From: Macrolepiota albuminosa | Taxonomy: Eukaryota; Basidiomycota; Agaricomycetes; Agaricales; Agaricaceae | Reading direction: 5' to 3' | DNA length: 64,000 nucleotides | NCBI GenBank assembly: GCA_027475525.1 | Contig: JAMWFC010000125.1 | Coordinates: 329,723 to 393,722, forward strand | Shown here: piece by piece, positions 32,290 through 42,693 of the stretch | Layout of the letters: each line of letters starts with the position of its first letter | Position numbering within the stretch: the first letter of the stretch is position 1 | Made by a program: the position numbers and the translations under genes | Notes under the pieces: model-generated | Seen by the model: only the letters and a program-made list of their open reading frames with translations | What the model was told of the DNA's origin: nothing | The model's database searches: none

Positions 32290-32851
32290 TCTGATGATCA
32301 GGCCATTGGTAAGTCAGAAACGGAGGCAATTGGAGAGTCTCCAGGCTCCTGGAATGGATCAGCAGTCACGTCATCCATATTGTAGTCAAGGAGTTCATCC
32401 TTGGATGCGGGCTTGTGAGAGGTGCCCAATGGCCCTGCCAGGGGCAGGGAGTTGTCATAGTCCCATACCGGGGACAGCATAATAGTGGGGTCAAAAGTTG
32501 GCCCTGGAGTAGGAGGTTGGAAATCAGGGAGATCCATTGTCAGATGGGTACTGGCATGTCCAGGCGTGAATGTCTTGCCCAATGAGGAGATACATCCCCT
32601 TGGTGAATGCGTCGTCAAATGCATGACAACTCTCCTGCTGCTGGAGCATTAGTCATTGGTAGTCACCAATGGTGGCTTCACACCACCTATCTCACTGAGC
32701 AAGGGACTGAGGTGTCCCATAGTGATCGAGGTGTTGCAGCCTCTTGTTGTTGATGGCCACTGCCTTGTTGTAGAGCCAGCTGTCACTGAAGAAAATGTGG
32801 GCCAAGTAGGTGACCCTATAGGTGTATGCATGGTCAGCCCAGCTGACCAGG
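32290..32851 (-). pseudogene. family-1 accessory ORF, copy S, 3' part
   Basis: Starts at the insertion point with SWADHAYTYRVTYLAHIFF, the continuation of the piece that ends at 43550, and goes on with HYGTPQSLAQ and a YLLIGQD motif matching RRLDLYGEPPAI and GLYYPVGMN of copy M. Several stops. The two halves are separated by the whole family-2 element. Confidence 0.8.
32847..32851. other. target site duplication, left
   Basis: CCAGG directly before the 5' LTR, repeated exactly at 43550-43554. Five bases is the usual size for Ty3/gypsy integrases. Confidence 0.92.
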
Positions 32852-33630
32852 TGTCATGACCCCTCCCCCCCGGAACCTCCCCGGGACATCCCCGGAGCCC
32901 CGCCCGGGAACCCCTTCCGTCAATCCCATAGCGCACCCCGCCCCCACAGCTACCGACGCCACCATCACACGCATCAATGACCGCCATCAGCCAGCCCCCC
33001 GGGACCCCTGCATCACGGACCCCGGGATCAACCGCCATCAACGATCGGATCACGCGGCTCGCATCCGACCATCACGCATCACGCCCCACGCATCACGACT
33101 CCCTCCGCGCCAATTGATCGCGCGTCCCCACACGCGCGATCCCGGTATACAGTCCCTGGCCGCTACTCAATGACCCCCGGAACTCATCCCAGACACCCCG
33201 GAAGCCCGAGACACGACCCGTAGTACTTATAGTGTAGTTCTCCGCTGTATTCGCTAGTCTTGATATTGCATAACTGTTACTTGGATATTGCGTGCCCTCT
33301 GTTTGACTGGTACGCCTTGTTTGGTACGCTTTGACTGGCACGCCTTAGCATTCGCGTGCTCTAAGCTTTGGTACGCACTTCGCGACTCTTAACTTACTAA
33401 CTTGGTCTCGTCTTAGAACCTCCGGTTCACGACTCGACCCCCTCCAACTCCCAGCCACTCTCATCCAAAACCCCCGGACTCTAGTCCCCTCTCCCGGGAT
33501 TACCCCTGTCCTCGCCTTGAACCCCGGAGTCCTAGCCCCGGAGTTCCAGGCACCCGAGTATCCGTAGATCAAGTCCGCATCGTAAGGGCGTCGCTTTCCC
33601 GGAAAGCCCCCAATTCAGCGGAACCTGACA
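32852..33630 (+). repeat. 5' LTR of family-2 element (779 bp)
   Basis: TGTCATGACCCC...GGAACCTGACA. It differs from the 3' LTR at three sites by eye: TGTCATG versus TGTCACG, CCCGGGATT versus CCCAGGATT, and CCCAATTC versus CCCGATTC. Each is a CpG transition. Confidence 0.93.
33227..33267 (+). promoter_or_regulatory. TATA-like box and predicted transcript start in 5' LTR
   Basis: TTATAG at 33227-33232 lies about 28 bases before AGTCTTGATATT at 33256-33267. That 12-mer is the exact complement of the site right after the LTR (33632-33643), as expected if it forms the 5' end of the RNA and folds back as a self-primer. The same spacing is kept in the LTR of copy W. Confidence 0.6.
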
Positions 33631-33643
33631 TAATATCAAGACT
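33631..33643 (+). other. primer binding site, self-complementary type
   Basis: TAATATCAAGACT directly after the LTR end. It has no TGG start typical of tRNA-primed elements, but is complementary over 12 bases to the LTR site at 33256-33267. In copy W the match is 13 bases (45803-45815 with 45448-45460). Known in Tf1 and relatives as self-priming. Confidence 0.65.
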
Positions 33644-33663
33644 CTTTCCTTACACCATTCTTG

Positions 33664-36450
33664 ATGGCTATGTATACTCACACCTACTACCCCACGGGGT
33701 ACCAGACCGACCCTTACGGACGCCCGGTACCCGACCACTACTCCGCGCAGACCCCCCGCCCTGTCTACCCACCCCTCCCATACGAACCTCAGTACCTCCA
33801 CCGCCACTGGGCCCCCGACCCATCCCTCTATGATCTGGGGCCCTCAGCCAGCTGGGCCCCTCCGCCCAACCTAGCCATGGCACGACCCGTGGAGGTCCCC
33901 TCGTACCGGAGCATTCCCGGGGGCCTGCCGGAGACCCCTCCTGTACCCAGTGGGCCTCGCCCGATTCCCCCCAGCGAGGGCCCCTTTGCACCCACCCCCT
34001 ACTACGGTTACCAGCGCCCCGTCCCCCAACCCCGAGAACCCCGAGGACCCCCCTACCCCGACTACCCCCCTCGTCATTACCCGGCCGCCGCTCCACCCGC
34101 TCGAACCCCTCCCTTGCCAATGGGACGACGACGCCTCGAGGAATATGAACGGCAACGGGACGAGATACTCCGCTCCCTCAGGCTCTCACCGGAGGACTTC
34201 GCGCAACGGACAAGGACACTGCTCGTGGAATTCGGGCACGACGACTTCGAAGGCACTCCGGAGGAATGGGCTCACTGCCTGGTCGAATTCGGGGATCGCC
34301 TCACGCGAGGAGAACTCCCGGAGCAAACCATGGTAAAGTATAGGCGCAATACGATCCTCCGGGAAGAATTACAGCAACTGCTCGACGAAGTCCACGCGTC
34401 CCCCTCCCCTCGGCCCCTCAACGACCCCGCGGACCCAGGTCGCTCAATTCACATTCGACGGGAACCCCCGGAACCGGCCCCAGCAGTCCCGGCAACCCCC
34501 ACGGTCCCCACTCCGGAGCAACGGCAACGGGAAGAACGGCAGAACGCCTCAGCCATACTATGGTCCCTCAACCCCACGGGAGGCCTCTTCGATCAACCCG
34601 CTGCTCGCATGGTAGGCTTGTCAACTCGCCGCAGGGCTAACTCCGTTCCTAGTACCTTCGAGACCTGGGGACAGCCTCAAAGACCCCTGGAACCCCTCCC
34701 GCGAACAGACAACGCCCGACCCCCGGTAGAGCCCGGGTGGACACCCCTAGTACGGACGACACACTATGCTACATTGACGAGCTCACGCGCGACAACAACG
34801 AACAACGCCCCGCGCCCGCGCCCGCCCCGGCACCAGCACCCTATGCTACATTGACGAGCTCACGCGCGACAACAACGAACAACGCCCGCGCCCGCGCCCG
34901 CCCCGGCACCAGCACCACCCCCTACGTCCGCCCCGGCCCTCCCGGAACGCAACTTCCGCCGCGACCCACCACCCCACTTCGACCTACGGAACCCCCTGCA
35001 ACCCCCGATGCAAGCACGACCCTCCCGGGCTGAATGACCCCCGCGCAACCCGGCACCCGACCCAGCACCAGGCCCCCCTCCGATCGACCCAACCCCACTG
35101 AACCCTCCCCGACTGCCTCCGCCACCTCCAGCCGAACCTCGAGGACGACCCCCAGGGCCTCCCCCTCCGCCGCCCCCTGCGTGGAGACCCGGGCCTCCTC
35201 CCGGCAGGAACGAGCCCCCTTGGGACAACGGGCCTCCCGGGCGTGGACCCCCAGGTGAGCCACCCGGAGGAGGTCCTCCCGGCGGGTGGGGCCCCGCTCT
35301 TGGTGCTTTTCCTCCTCAAGGAGGGGGGGGTAATCATTACTACTACTATTACAACGCTGGCCCCCCTCCCCGTAACGCTGCCGGACCGGACGACGCTCGC
35401 GACGCCCTCGCCCGCGAAGGACGTCTAGACATTCAGAAACCTGATGCGTTCACGGGCCGGGACCCCCGGAAATGGCGTACCTTCCTCACTCAGTGTCTTA
35501 ATACGTTTCAGGCAAAGCCGCTCACGTTTCAGGTTGACAGCTCCCGGGTGGCCTTTGCCGCGTCGTACCTCCAGGGGATCGCCTTCGATCACTACACGGC
35601 CCTCATCCAGTTTGACCCCAACAACCCGGCACTCGCTCGCTGGCAAGCCTTCGTCAACGAGTTCTCCGGGAAATTCGGGATATACGATACCGTGGCCGAG
35701 GCCGAGGACAACCTCTTCAACCTTCGGATGCGCTCTGAAGAACGTTTCACTACCTTCATCGTACGTTTTGAAAAGGAAGCTTACGAGACAGGTTGGAATT
35801 ACAGCGCCCTCCAGTACGCCCTCCGCCGCGCCCTCCCACAACGTATCAAGGACGTCCTCCGACTCGCCCCGAAACAACCCTCCTACGACGGATACAAGGC
35901 CCTCGTCATGCAGATCGATCAGCGCTACTGGGAAGACCGCAGCGAGCATTCGAATTCCCGACCCCCCTGGAACCCTAGAGGAGGACCCTCTTGGCCCTCC
36001 GGCGAAGCCCCCAACCCCCAAGGTCAGAACCCCGGTCCCTCCGCGTTCCCTGGCGGCCGACCCCCGGTGAGCCGTGGCCCGCCCAATGCTAACTCCGGCA
36101 GCGGCGCCCACCCCCAGGCCCAACTCAACGCCGCCGTGGCCGCCCACGACCCGGACGACGCGCCAAGCCCCGAGGAACCCCCGGAAGACCCCGAAAACTT
36201 CGACTTCGACGACGAACAAGACGAAGAGGCCCTCCGGGCCAACCGGCTTCAGAAGAAGGGACGACCCTGGATCGAAGTCCCGACGGATGTGCAGGAACGA
36301 CGGAGAAGGGAGGGTGTCTGCATACTCTGTGGTGAGAAAGACCATTTCATCTCCGAGTGCCCCAAACGACAGGTCATGGGACGTGCCACCTGGACCTTCG
36401 AAGGGGAGGACGCCACCTACGAGTATTCGGAAAACGACCCGGCGATTTAG
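33664..36450 (+). pseudogene. family-2 gag
   Basis: ATG 33664 starts a Tyr/Pro-rich N-terminus (MAMYTHTYYPTGYQ). A helical part with RRRLEEYERQRDEILRSL follows, then Pro-rich linkers, a capsid-like retrotransposon gag domain from about 35420 (DIQKPDAFTGRDPRKWRTFL, YLQGIAFDHYTAL, FVNEFSGKFG) and a CCHC zinc knuckle CILCGEKDHFISECP at about 36320-36362. The protein forms the particle and binds the RNA. The frame is broken between about 34720 and 34916 by a 77-bp duplication and by a short deletion relative to copy W; the core from 35425 to 36450 is open. Confidence 0.85.
34764..34916. repeat. 76-77-bp tandem duplication in gag
   Basis: First copy starts 34764, second 34841; the second has one C fewer in a C-run. 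It breaks the gag frame. Probable assembly overlap. Confidence 0.85.
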
Positions 36451-36602
36451 ACCCGGAAGACGCCCTAAATCGCGGAATCGACCCCGACGTCTTCTCCGCC
36501 CCGGTCTCACACCTTTGCTCTACGGCACTCATACAGGACACCCTCACGGCTTACCTACCCTCCCACTCTTCGCACTCCCTCCTCCTCAAAACCCGCCTCA
36601 CC

Positions 36603-36905
36603 CCCTCCGGAACTCCCCTCAACACCCTCGTCGACAGTGGCGCCACCGACAACTTCATCAATGAAGCATGGTCTACCTTCGCCCCGGAACCCGCCCAGCG
36701 ACTCCCGGTCCCGGTATGACTCTGCCTCTTTGACGGAGACGCCTCTACGGCGGGGGACATCACCCACTTCGTGCGTATGCCCGTTACCTTCGCCAACGGA
36801 CAGACTCACAACCTCCGGATGTTGATAACAAAACTTCACCCTTCCGCACCCCTGGTCTTAGGACTCCCGTGGCTCCGGGACACTAACCCCCGCATCGATT
36901 GGCGA
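36603..36905 (+). other. retropepsin domain 1 in family-2 pol
   Basis: LNTLVDSGATDNFINEAW starts the domain and VLGLPWLRDTNPRIDWR ends it, 73 residues apart, the normal span of a retroviral-type aspartic protease monomer. One TGA lies between them. Confidence 0.8.
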
Positions 36906-37059
36906 CACCTCACCCTTTGCCTGACCCGGGACCCGACCCCCGACAACCAGCAACTCCCCTTCGACATTCCCCACTCCTCAAACCCAGCCCCGAAGGACCC
37001 CCCGGACGAGCCCTCACCAACCCCCGGACTCCAATCCCGCTCGTCCCAATCCTTCGTCA

Positions 37060-37440
37060 TCAATGCCAGGCTGGACGGCACCCCGGGACCGATATCGGCC
37101 CTTATCGACAGCGGAGCCACTGGGGTTTTCATCAGCGACGCCCTCGACCTCCCCCACGACTCCCTCGACCAGCCCCTCCGCCTGCAACGCCTCGACGGCA
37201 CCCCTTCATCAGCGACGCCCTCGACCTCCCCCACGACTCCCTCGACCAGCCCCTCCGCCTGCAACGCCTCGACGGCCCCCCTCCTCCTCCGGCCCCATCC
37301 AAAGGTCTCACTCGGGACGCGTGACCCTGGACAACAACTACGAGTTCACTTCCGACTTCCTGGTCACGCGACTTCACGAATCGACCCCGATGGTGCTGGG
37401 GCTACCCTGGCTGCGCGACACGAATCCCGACATCGATTGG
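37060..37440 (+). other. retropepsin domain 2 in family-2 pol
   Basis: ISALIDSGATGVFISDALDL starts the domain and VLGLPWLRDTNPDIDWR ends it. With one 77-bp unit removed the span is about 69 residues. Sequence between the motifs differs from domain 1, so this is an old duplication, not an assembly copy. Confidence 0.8.
37128..37281. repeat. 77-bp tandem duplication in protease 2
   Basis: Copies 37128-37204 and 37205-37281. Repeats the segment encoding FISDALDLPHDSLDQPLRL and shifts the frame. Probable assembly overlap. Confidence 0.9.
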
Positions 37441-37591
37441 AGGACGCTCACCATGACCTTCCCGGGGCCCGAAGACCACCCCTCAACCGCCGTGCACCTC
37501 CGGGCTCTAGGAAGTGGAGGACGCTCACCATGACCTTCCCGGGGCCCGAAGACCACCCCTCAACCGCCGTGCACCTCCGGGCTCTAGGAAG
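37438..37591. repeat. 77-bp tandem duplication after protease 2
   Basis: Copies 37438-37514 and 37515-37591, containing ACGCTCACCATGACCTTCCC. Probable assembly overlap. Confidence 0.9.
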
Positions 37592-37617
37592 CGACCCGAC
37601 GCCCGACACCCCCGGGA

Positions 37618-37774
37618 CGACTGCCGCGCCCCCCACGCATGCACCACCCCCGCCCATCCGAGACCGCAAGGCCCCCGATCGACCCCCAAACATTCCTGAC
37701 TGCCGCGCCCCCCGCATGCACCACCCCCGCCCATCCGAGACCGCAAGGCCCCCGATCGACCCCCAAACATTCCT
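37618..37774. repeat. 77-bp tandem duplication in the PR-RT linker
   Basis: The GCATGCACC anchor recurs after 77 bases (37637 and 37714), with a two-base difference in the flanking C-run. Probable assembly overlap. Confidence 0.85.
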
Positions 37775-38103
37775 TGGAACAAGTACAAAGGGCCGAACTA
37801 CCCGGACCGGTCTCAGATGCACTTCAAACCCGCTCCAGCCGACACACCCACGACCCCGGCTGACCCGAGCGCTCTCGACATCAGGATCATTGGAGCAGCC
37901 CCCTTCGCCCGCCTCATGAAGGATGGAACTCCCACGTTCCAGCTCCACACCTCGCCAGCCCTCCCGGAAGAGCACCTACGGGGAGACGCTATTCCCCCGG
38001 AGAAGAAAACCGAGGAGCAGATCCTCCGAGAAGTAGTTCCCCCGGAGTACCATGAGTTCGCTGACGTATTCTCCGAAGGAGACGCCAAGGAGATTCCCCC
38101 TCA

Positions 38104-38257
38104 TCGCCCCTACGACCATACGATCGACCTCGAGGAAGGAGTCGCCCCCCCCTTTGGCAAGGTGTACAACATGTCGGAAGTCGCCCCTACGACCATACGA
38201 TCGACCTCGAGGAAGGAGTCGCCCCCCCCCTTGGCAAGGTGTACAACATGTCGGAAG
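38104..38257. repeat. 77-bp tandem duplication at the start of RT
   Basis: Copies 38104-38180 and 38181-38257, differing by a base or two in a C-run. Repeats the segment encoding [20 protein letters not shown]. Probable assembly overlap. Confidence 0.9.
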
Positions 38258-39548
38258 TCGAGCTCCGGGCCCTCAAGGACTACCTCGACGAAATGCTCGG
38301 TAAGGGATTCATCTGACCCTCCGCCTCCGCCGCCGGAGCCCCGGTTCTATTCGCCAAGAAGAAGGACAGCTCGCTCCGACTCTGTGTCGACTACCGGGGA
38401 CTCAACAAGATCACCAAGAAGAACCGCTACCCGCTCCCGCTCATTGGCGATCTGGTCGATCGACTCCACAGTGCCAAGGTCTACATGAAAATCGACCTCT
38501 GCTCCGGTTACAACAACGTCCGCATCGCCCCAGGACACGAGTGGAAAACCGCGTTCCACACGCGGTATGGTCTGTTTGAGTACCTTGTGATGCCTTTCGG
38601 AATGACTAACTCCCCCGCCACGTTCCAATACTTTATGAACGACATCTTCCACGACATGAGCGACGTCTTCGTGATAGTCTACCTGGACGACATCCTCATC
38701 TATTCCGACTCGAAGGAGGATCACCAGAAGCACGTCCGGCAAGTCCTCGAACGCCTCCGGGAGCACAATCTCCACGCCAAGCCCGAAAAGTGTTCGTTCC
38801 ACACGGAAGAGGTCGAGTATCACACGACCTCCGCAACCCCCCTGATGGAACCGACCGGGACCCTGCCTTCTCCCTGTCCCCCGACGAAAAACTCCTCCTC
38901 CGGGACAGCCGCATCTACGTCCCGGATCACGCCCGACTTCGCTACGATGTCCTCCGTCAACACCACGACCACAAGCTCCGGGGACATCCTGGAATACGTA
39001 AGACCCTCCAGCTCATCTCCCGGACTTACTTTTGGCCAGGGTTGAAGAAGGACGTGACCCGTTACATTCGATCATGCGAGCCCTGCCTCCGGGCCAAGGT
39101 CCCCCGACACCGACCGTACGGACTCCTGAAACCCCTGCCGGTCGGACGACGCCCCTGGTCCTCAATATCTCTGGATCACATCGTCGAGCTCCCGGAATCT
39201 GAAGGGTTCGATGCCATTCTCATCGTTGTGTGCAGGCTAACCAAACAGGGCATCTTCCTACCCTGCCACACCACGGATACCGCCCCGGACTTCGCCCGGC
39301 TGTTCCTCGAGCACGTCTTTGCCAAGCATGGTCTCCCGGACGACATCGTCTCCGACCGGGGCCCCCTCTTCGTGTCCAAGTTTTGGACTTCCCTGTGTAA
39401 GGCACTTGAAGTAAAGACTAACCTCTCTACCGCCTACCACCCCGAAACCGACGGTCAAACCGAAAGGGTCAACCAGTCCCTTGAGCAGTACCTCCGGCTG
39501 TACGTCAACTACTTGCAGGACGACTGGCGCGCCGAGCTCCCCCTGGCC

Positions 39549-39702
39549 GAGTTCACGTACAACAACACGCCGCACTCTGCCACCGGGGTATCGCCCTTCT
39601 TTGCCAACAAGGGATACCACCCTCGGAGTTCACGTACAACAACACGCCGCACTCTGCCACCGGGGTATCGCCCTTCTTTGCCAACAAGGGATACCACCCT
39701 CG
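39549..39702. repeat. 77-bp tandem duplication in integrase
   Basis: Copies 39549-39625 and 39626-39702, encoding [20 protein letters not shown]. It breaks an otherwise open integrase frame. Probable assembly overlap. Confidence 0.9.
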
Positions 39703-39810
39703 ACTGATGCTCTCGCTCTGGGACATCCCGTCGCACGCCGCCCACGAGGTCGCCCGGGATCTCCAGTCTCTTCACGAATTCCTCCGGGAAGAAATCGACA
39801 CCGCGAACCA

Positions 39811-39964
39811 GGCCTATGCGAAACACACCGACCGGAAACGGGAAGACACCCCCGACTGGACCCCCGGGACAAAGGTATGGTTAGATCGGCCTATGCGAAA
39901 CACACCGACCGGAAACGGGAAGACACCCCCGACTGGACCCCCGGGACAAAGGTATGGTTAGATC
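39811..39964. repeat. 77-bp tandem duplication after integrase core
   Basis: Copies 39811-39887 and 39888-39964, encoding [20 protein letters not shown]. Probable assembly overlap. Confidence 0.9.
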
Positions 39965-40544
39965 AACGCCACCTCCGCACCCGCCGGCCCTCCCCAAAAC
40001 TTGATCACAAGCGCCTCGGCCCGTTCAAGATTCTGAAGAAGGTCTCATCCCACGCCTACAAGATCGAGCTCCCCCCAGGACTTAAGGGGCTGCACCCGGT
40101 ATTCCACGTCCGCCTCCTGGAACGACACCCCCCGGATCCCTTCCCCGAACGACGACCCGAACCCCCTCCCCCGGTCGAGGTCGAGGACGAGTACCACTAC
40201 GAGGTCGAAGACATCCTCGACTCCCGGAACATTCGTGGACGACCCCACTTCCTCGTACGATGGAAGGGATATGGCCCAGAGGACGACACTTGGGAGCCGC
40301 GACGAAACCTCGAAGGCGCCCTCAACAAGCTCCGGGACTTCCAGCAACGGCACCCGGGAAGCGACTCTCCCGGGCGTAGGACTCACAGACGGCAGTAGTG
40401 GGCGTAACCCCCGCCTCTGGACTCAACAGGGATTCAACTCCCACGTATACTTCTGTTTTCCCTCTCTTGATCTTGCTTTCTTTGAGTACCCTTCCCACAG
40501 TAGCCCCCCGGACTCTGGACCAGGTACTCCTTCTTGTTTTCCCG

Positions 40545-40698
40545 CCACTTTACTTACATCATTAGAGCACCACGTCCAAGTATATACATTTTCTAGACTA
40601 CATATTACTACAGCTCCGGGTCCACTTTACTTACATCATTAGAGCACCACGTCCAAGTATATACATTTTCTAGACTACATATTACTACAGCTCCGGGT
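40545..40698. repeat. 77-bp tandem duplication between pol and antisense gene
   Basis: Copies 40545-40621 and 40622-40698 in non-coding DNA. Probable assembly overlap. Confidence 0.9.
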
Positions 40699-40734
40699 CA
40701 CGAGAACACGTGAACGACAAGAAAAACGGGGCCC

Positions 40735-42567
40735 CTAGAGCTGGGGCCCCGAGCCACCCTCACCCTCTCCCCCCCTCGGCCAACCCCGGAAGCCTTCCCC
40801 CATTCCCCCTGGACCCAGCTCCCGCCACACTTCTTCGGCCAACACGTCCCAGGATGGAAGCGGCTCGCCCTCGTCCAGTACGCGCTCGAACCAGGATCCC
40901 GGGGCAGGCACGTTCCTTCGCCGGTGGGCACCCACCAGCCGCCCCAGGAGATCGAGACCGCGTTCCACCCCGGGGGTCGTCAACTCTGGGCGTTGCCCCT
41001 CCTGCAACGCAGCCAGTGCCGCGGCGGCCCCGTCCAGGAGCGAGCGGTGCTCCCGGGCCCAGCCTGGAGACGTCAGCAAAGGGGACAAGTGATGACAGGG
41101 GACTCACTCAACGAGGCCATGCGCGCGATCACCACATCGCGGCGCAGCCCCTCCACCAGCTCCTGCCCCGGGGGGACCCTCTCTGGGATCCCCACTCCCT
41201 GCCCCAACCTGGCTCGCAGCGCCTCCAGCTCCGCCTCCGCCTCTCCCCGGGTGACCCTGGCCTCCTCCAGGTCCTGGCGAATCCCCTCCTCCCGATCCCC
41301 CTCCGAAACCCTCCTGGCCACCACTTCCTCCCTCATCTCCTCCCCGCGACCCCCTTCGGCCTGTTCCCGCGCGACCTCGGCGTTGCCTGCCGGGAGCCCC
41401 CCGGACAAAGGAGAGAATGTTGCTGGGGACAGGCGCGGGGGCGAAACTGGAGACGGGGTCTCCAAGGGCAAGCGCGCCCTCTTGGAGGGCCCCGGGGAGG
41501 GACTGGGCGACGCCCGCCGCTTCCCCTTGTCCAGGTGCCCCCCCTGCCCCCGGGCAACGGACCGAGGGGCCCGGCGCGTGATCAACACCACGGGCCGGCC
41601 CCGGCCCCCCACCCGGACGACCCCCCGACTCCCCGATCCCCCACTGGACACCTCTGCGGGCGCTGCAGGCCCCTCCCCCACCGGCTCCACCGGCTCCCCC
41701 GCCGGCTCCGCCACCCAATCACGCTCCTCAACCCCCATCCTCCGGGTAATTCCCCCCAGCGGCCATCTCTGCTCCCGGGCGACAGAACGCGCCCTCCACA
41801 GCGCCGACACGGAACAGCGCTCGTGATTGAGGCGGCAAGCCTCGCACACTCCCGGGCGACAGAACGCGCCCTCCACAGCGCCGACACGGAACAGCGCTCG
41901 TGATTGAGGCGGCAAGCCTCGCACATGGCTGTGTCCCGGCGGGACGAGGGCTCAGGACTTCGAAGGTGCAGAGCACCCCCCGGTGGGTGCAGTGCAAGCA
42001 CTGCACCGAAGTCAGCAATAGGGAACCTAGGTAAGGGCGCAACTCACCGGACCGTTATTCACGCACCAAGCGTGAGGGGGCAGTCCCTGGGGCCTCTCCA
42101 GGGCCTCCTCGAACAGCTCCTGCGTGGCATCCGCCCACGCGACACGTTGGCCCTCCGGGACCTCTGCCACGGTCCCTATCGCCATCCGGGAGCGGCGGAA
42201 ACGAGGGGCAGGCAATCTCGGGCGAGGAGGGGGCTGAGGACGGGGAGGGCGTACGGTCATCCGCGCGAAAGTCGGCGCGGGGCGACTCGGAGAGGGCTCC
42301 GGGGGGGCGCTGGGGCCAGCCTCGGGAATTGACTCCGGGAGTCGGCTGGGACCCGCCTCCGGGGCCGGAACGTTGCGTTGTTCTGAAAAGGAAAGGTCAG
42401 TGGGGTAAAGGGTCGGTGTGGGAGTACTCACGTTGCTCGACGAGCGCCGCCACGCGCTCCCGGTCAAGGCGAGCCCGGTAACGCGCGTCCCGGGCTTCCC
42501 ACGCCATGAGGGGTGCGACCTCGTTCGTTTGAGGGGGCGTCGGCGAATGCGTTGGTGTTCGCGACAT
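40735..42567 (-). CDS. antisense four-exon gene in family-2 element: zinc-cluster/coiled-coil protein
   Basis: Lies on the strand opposite to gag-pol, between the pol stop and the polypurine tract. Exons: 42567-42432, 42382-42048, 42000-41108, 41063-40735. Introns of 49, 47 and 44 bp all start GTGAGT, end CAG or CCAG and contain CTGAC branch-like motifs; phases fit, giving about 537 codons once one 77-bp unit and a two-base excess at its edge are discounted. Exon 1 starts MSRTPTHSPTPPQTNEVAPL. Exon 2 is Pro/Arg-rich, then WADATQELFEEALERPQ. Exon 3 opens with CLHCTHRGVLC and, after the disturbed join, CEACRLNHERC: two C-x2-C-x6-C halves like a fungal zinc cluster. Basic and Ser/Pro-rich stretches and a coiled coil (EEMREEVVARRV to AEAELEALRARL) follow; exon 4 encodes SWFERVLDEGEPLPSWDVL. 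Probably a nuclear DNA- or protein-binding factor; function unknown. Confidence 0.7.
41772..41925. repeat. 77-bp tandem duplication in the antisense gene
   Basis: Copies 41772-41848 and 41849-41925. It duplicates the second half of the cysteine cluster (CEACRLNHERCSVSALW) and throws exon 3 out of frame. Probable assembly overlap. Confidence 0.9.
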
Positions 42568-42680
42568 AGTTGACTTTGATGGTAAAATTTTTTTCGTTAC
42601 GTGGCAGGGCAGGCGCCGGTTCCCACGCCCAGGTCCGGTCCGAGCCTCCGGCTACGCGCGCCTCGGAGGGTCTCGGCGCT

Positions 42681-42693
42681 GAGGGGGGGGTGA
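42681..42693 (+). other. polypurine tract of family-2 element
   Basis: GAGGGGGGGGTGA immediately before TGTCACGACC, the start of the 3' LTR. Confidence 0.88.

Larger units (their letters stand above)
36451..40398 (+). pseudogene. family-2 pol: two proteases, RT, integrase, chromodomain
   Basis: Order: retropepsin 1 (DSGAT, Asp 36633), retropepsin 2 (DSGAT, Asp 37107), Pro-rich linker, RT from about 37990 with [30 protein letters not shown] and YLDD at 38680-38691, integrase with [20 protein letters not shown] of SLDHIVELP, D of SDRGPLFVSKFW and E of [13 protein letters not shown], and a C-terminal chromodomain ([20 protein letters not shown] then WEPRRNL), stop at 40398. In-frame TGA at about 36717 and 38314 sit where Arg is expected. 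At about 38820 RT (TEEVEY) is joined directly to the integrase N-terminus in another frame: the RT end and RNase H are missing. Five 77-bp duplications also disturb the frame. Confidence 0.88.

Noticed and set aside
33668..34155. Gly-rich minus-strand frames near the start of family-2 gag
   Set aside because: Complement of a Pro/Tyr-rich gag start; no independent support.
35425..36510. 361-codon minus-strand open frame over gag of the family-2 element
   Set aside because: It is antisense to a gag with capsid domain and zinc knuckle; GC-rich DNA gives long antisense frames, and its translation has no domain or intron structure.
40710..41903. 397-codon plus-strand open frame after pol
   Set aside because: It is the complement of the spliced antisense gene; the minus strand has introns with matching phases and a cysteine cluster, while this frame is Pro/Arg low complexity.
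34764..41925. The 77-bp duplications as a genuine minisatellite or hotspot in the family-2 element
   Set aside because: The same unit length occurs outside the element in unrelated DNA, always as two copies, and removal restores reading frames.
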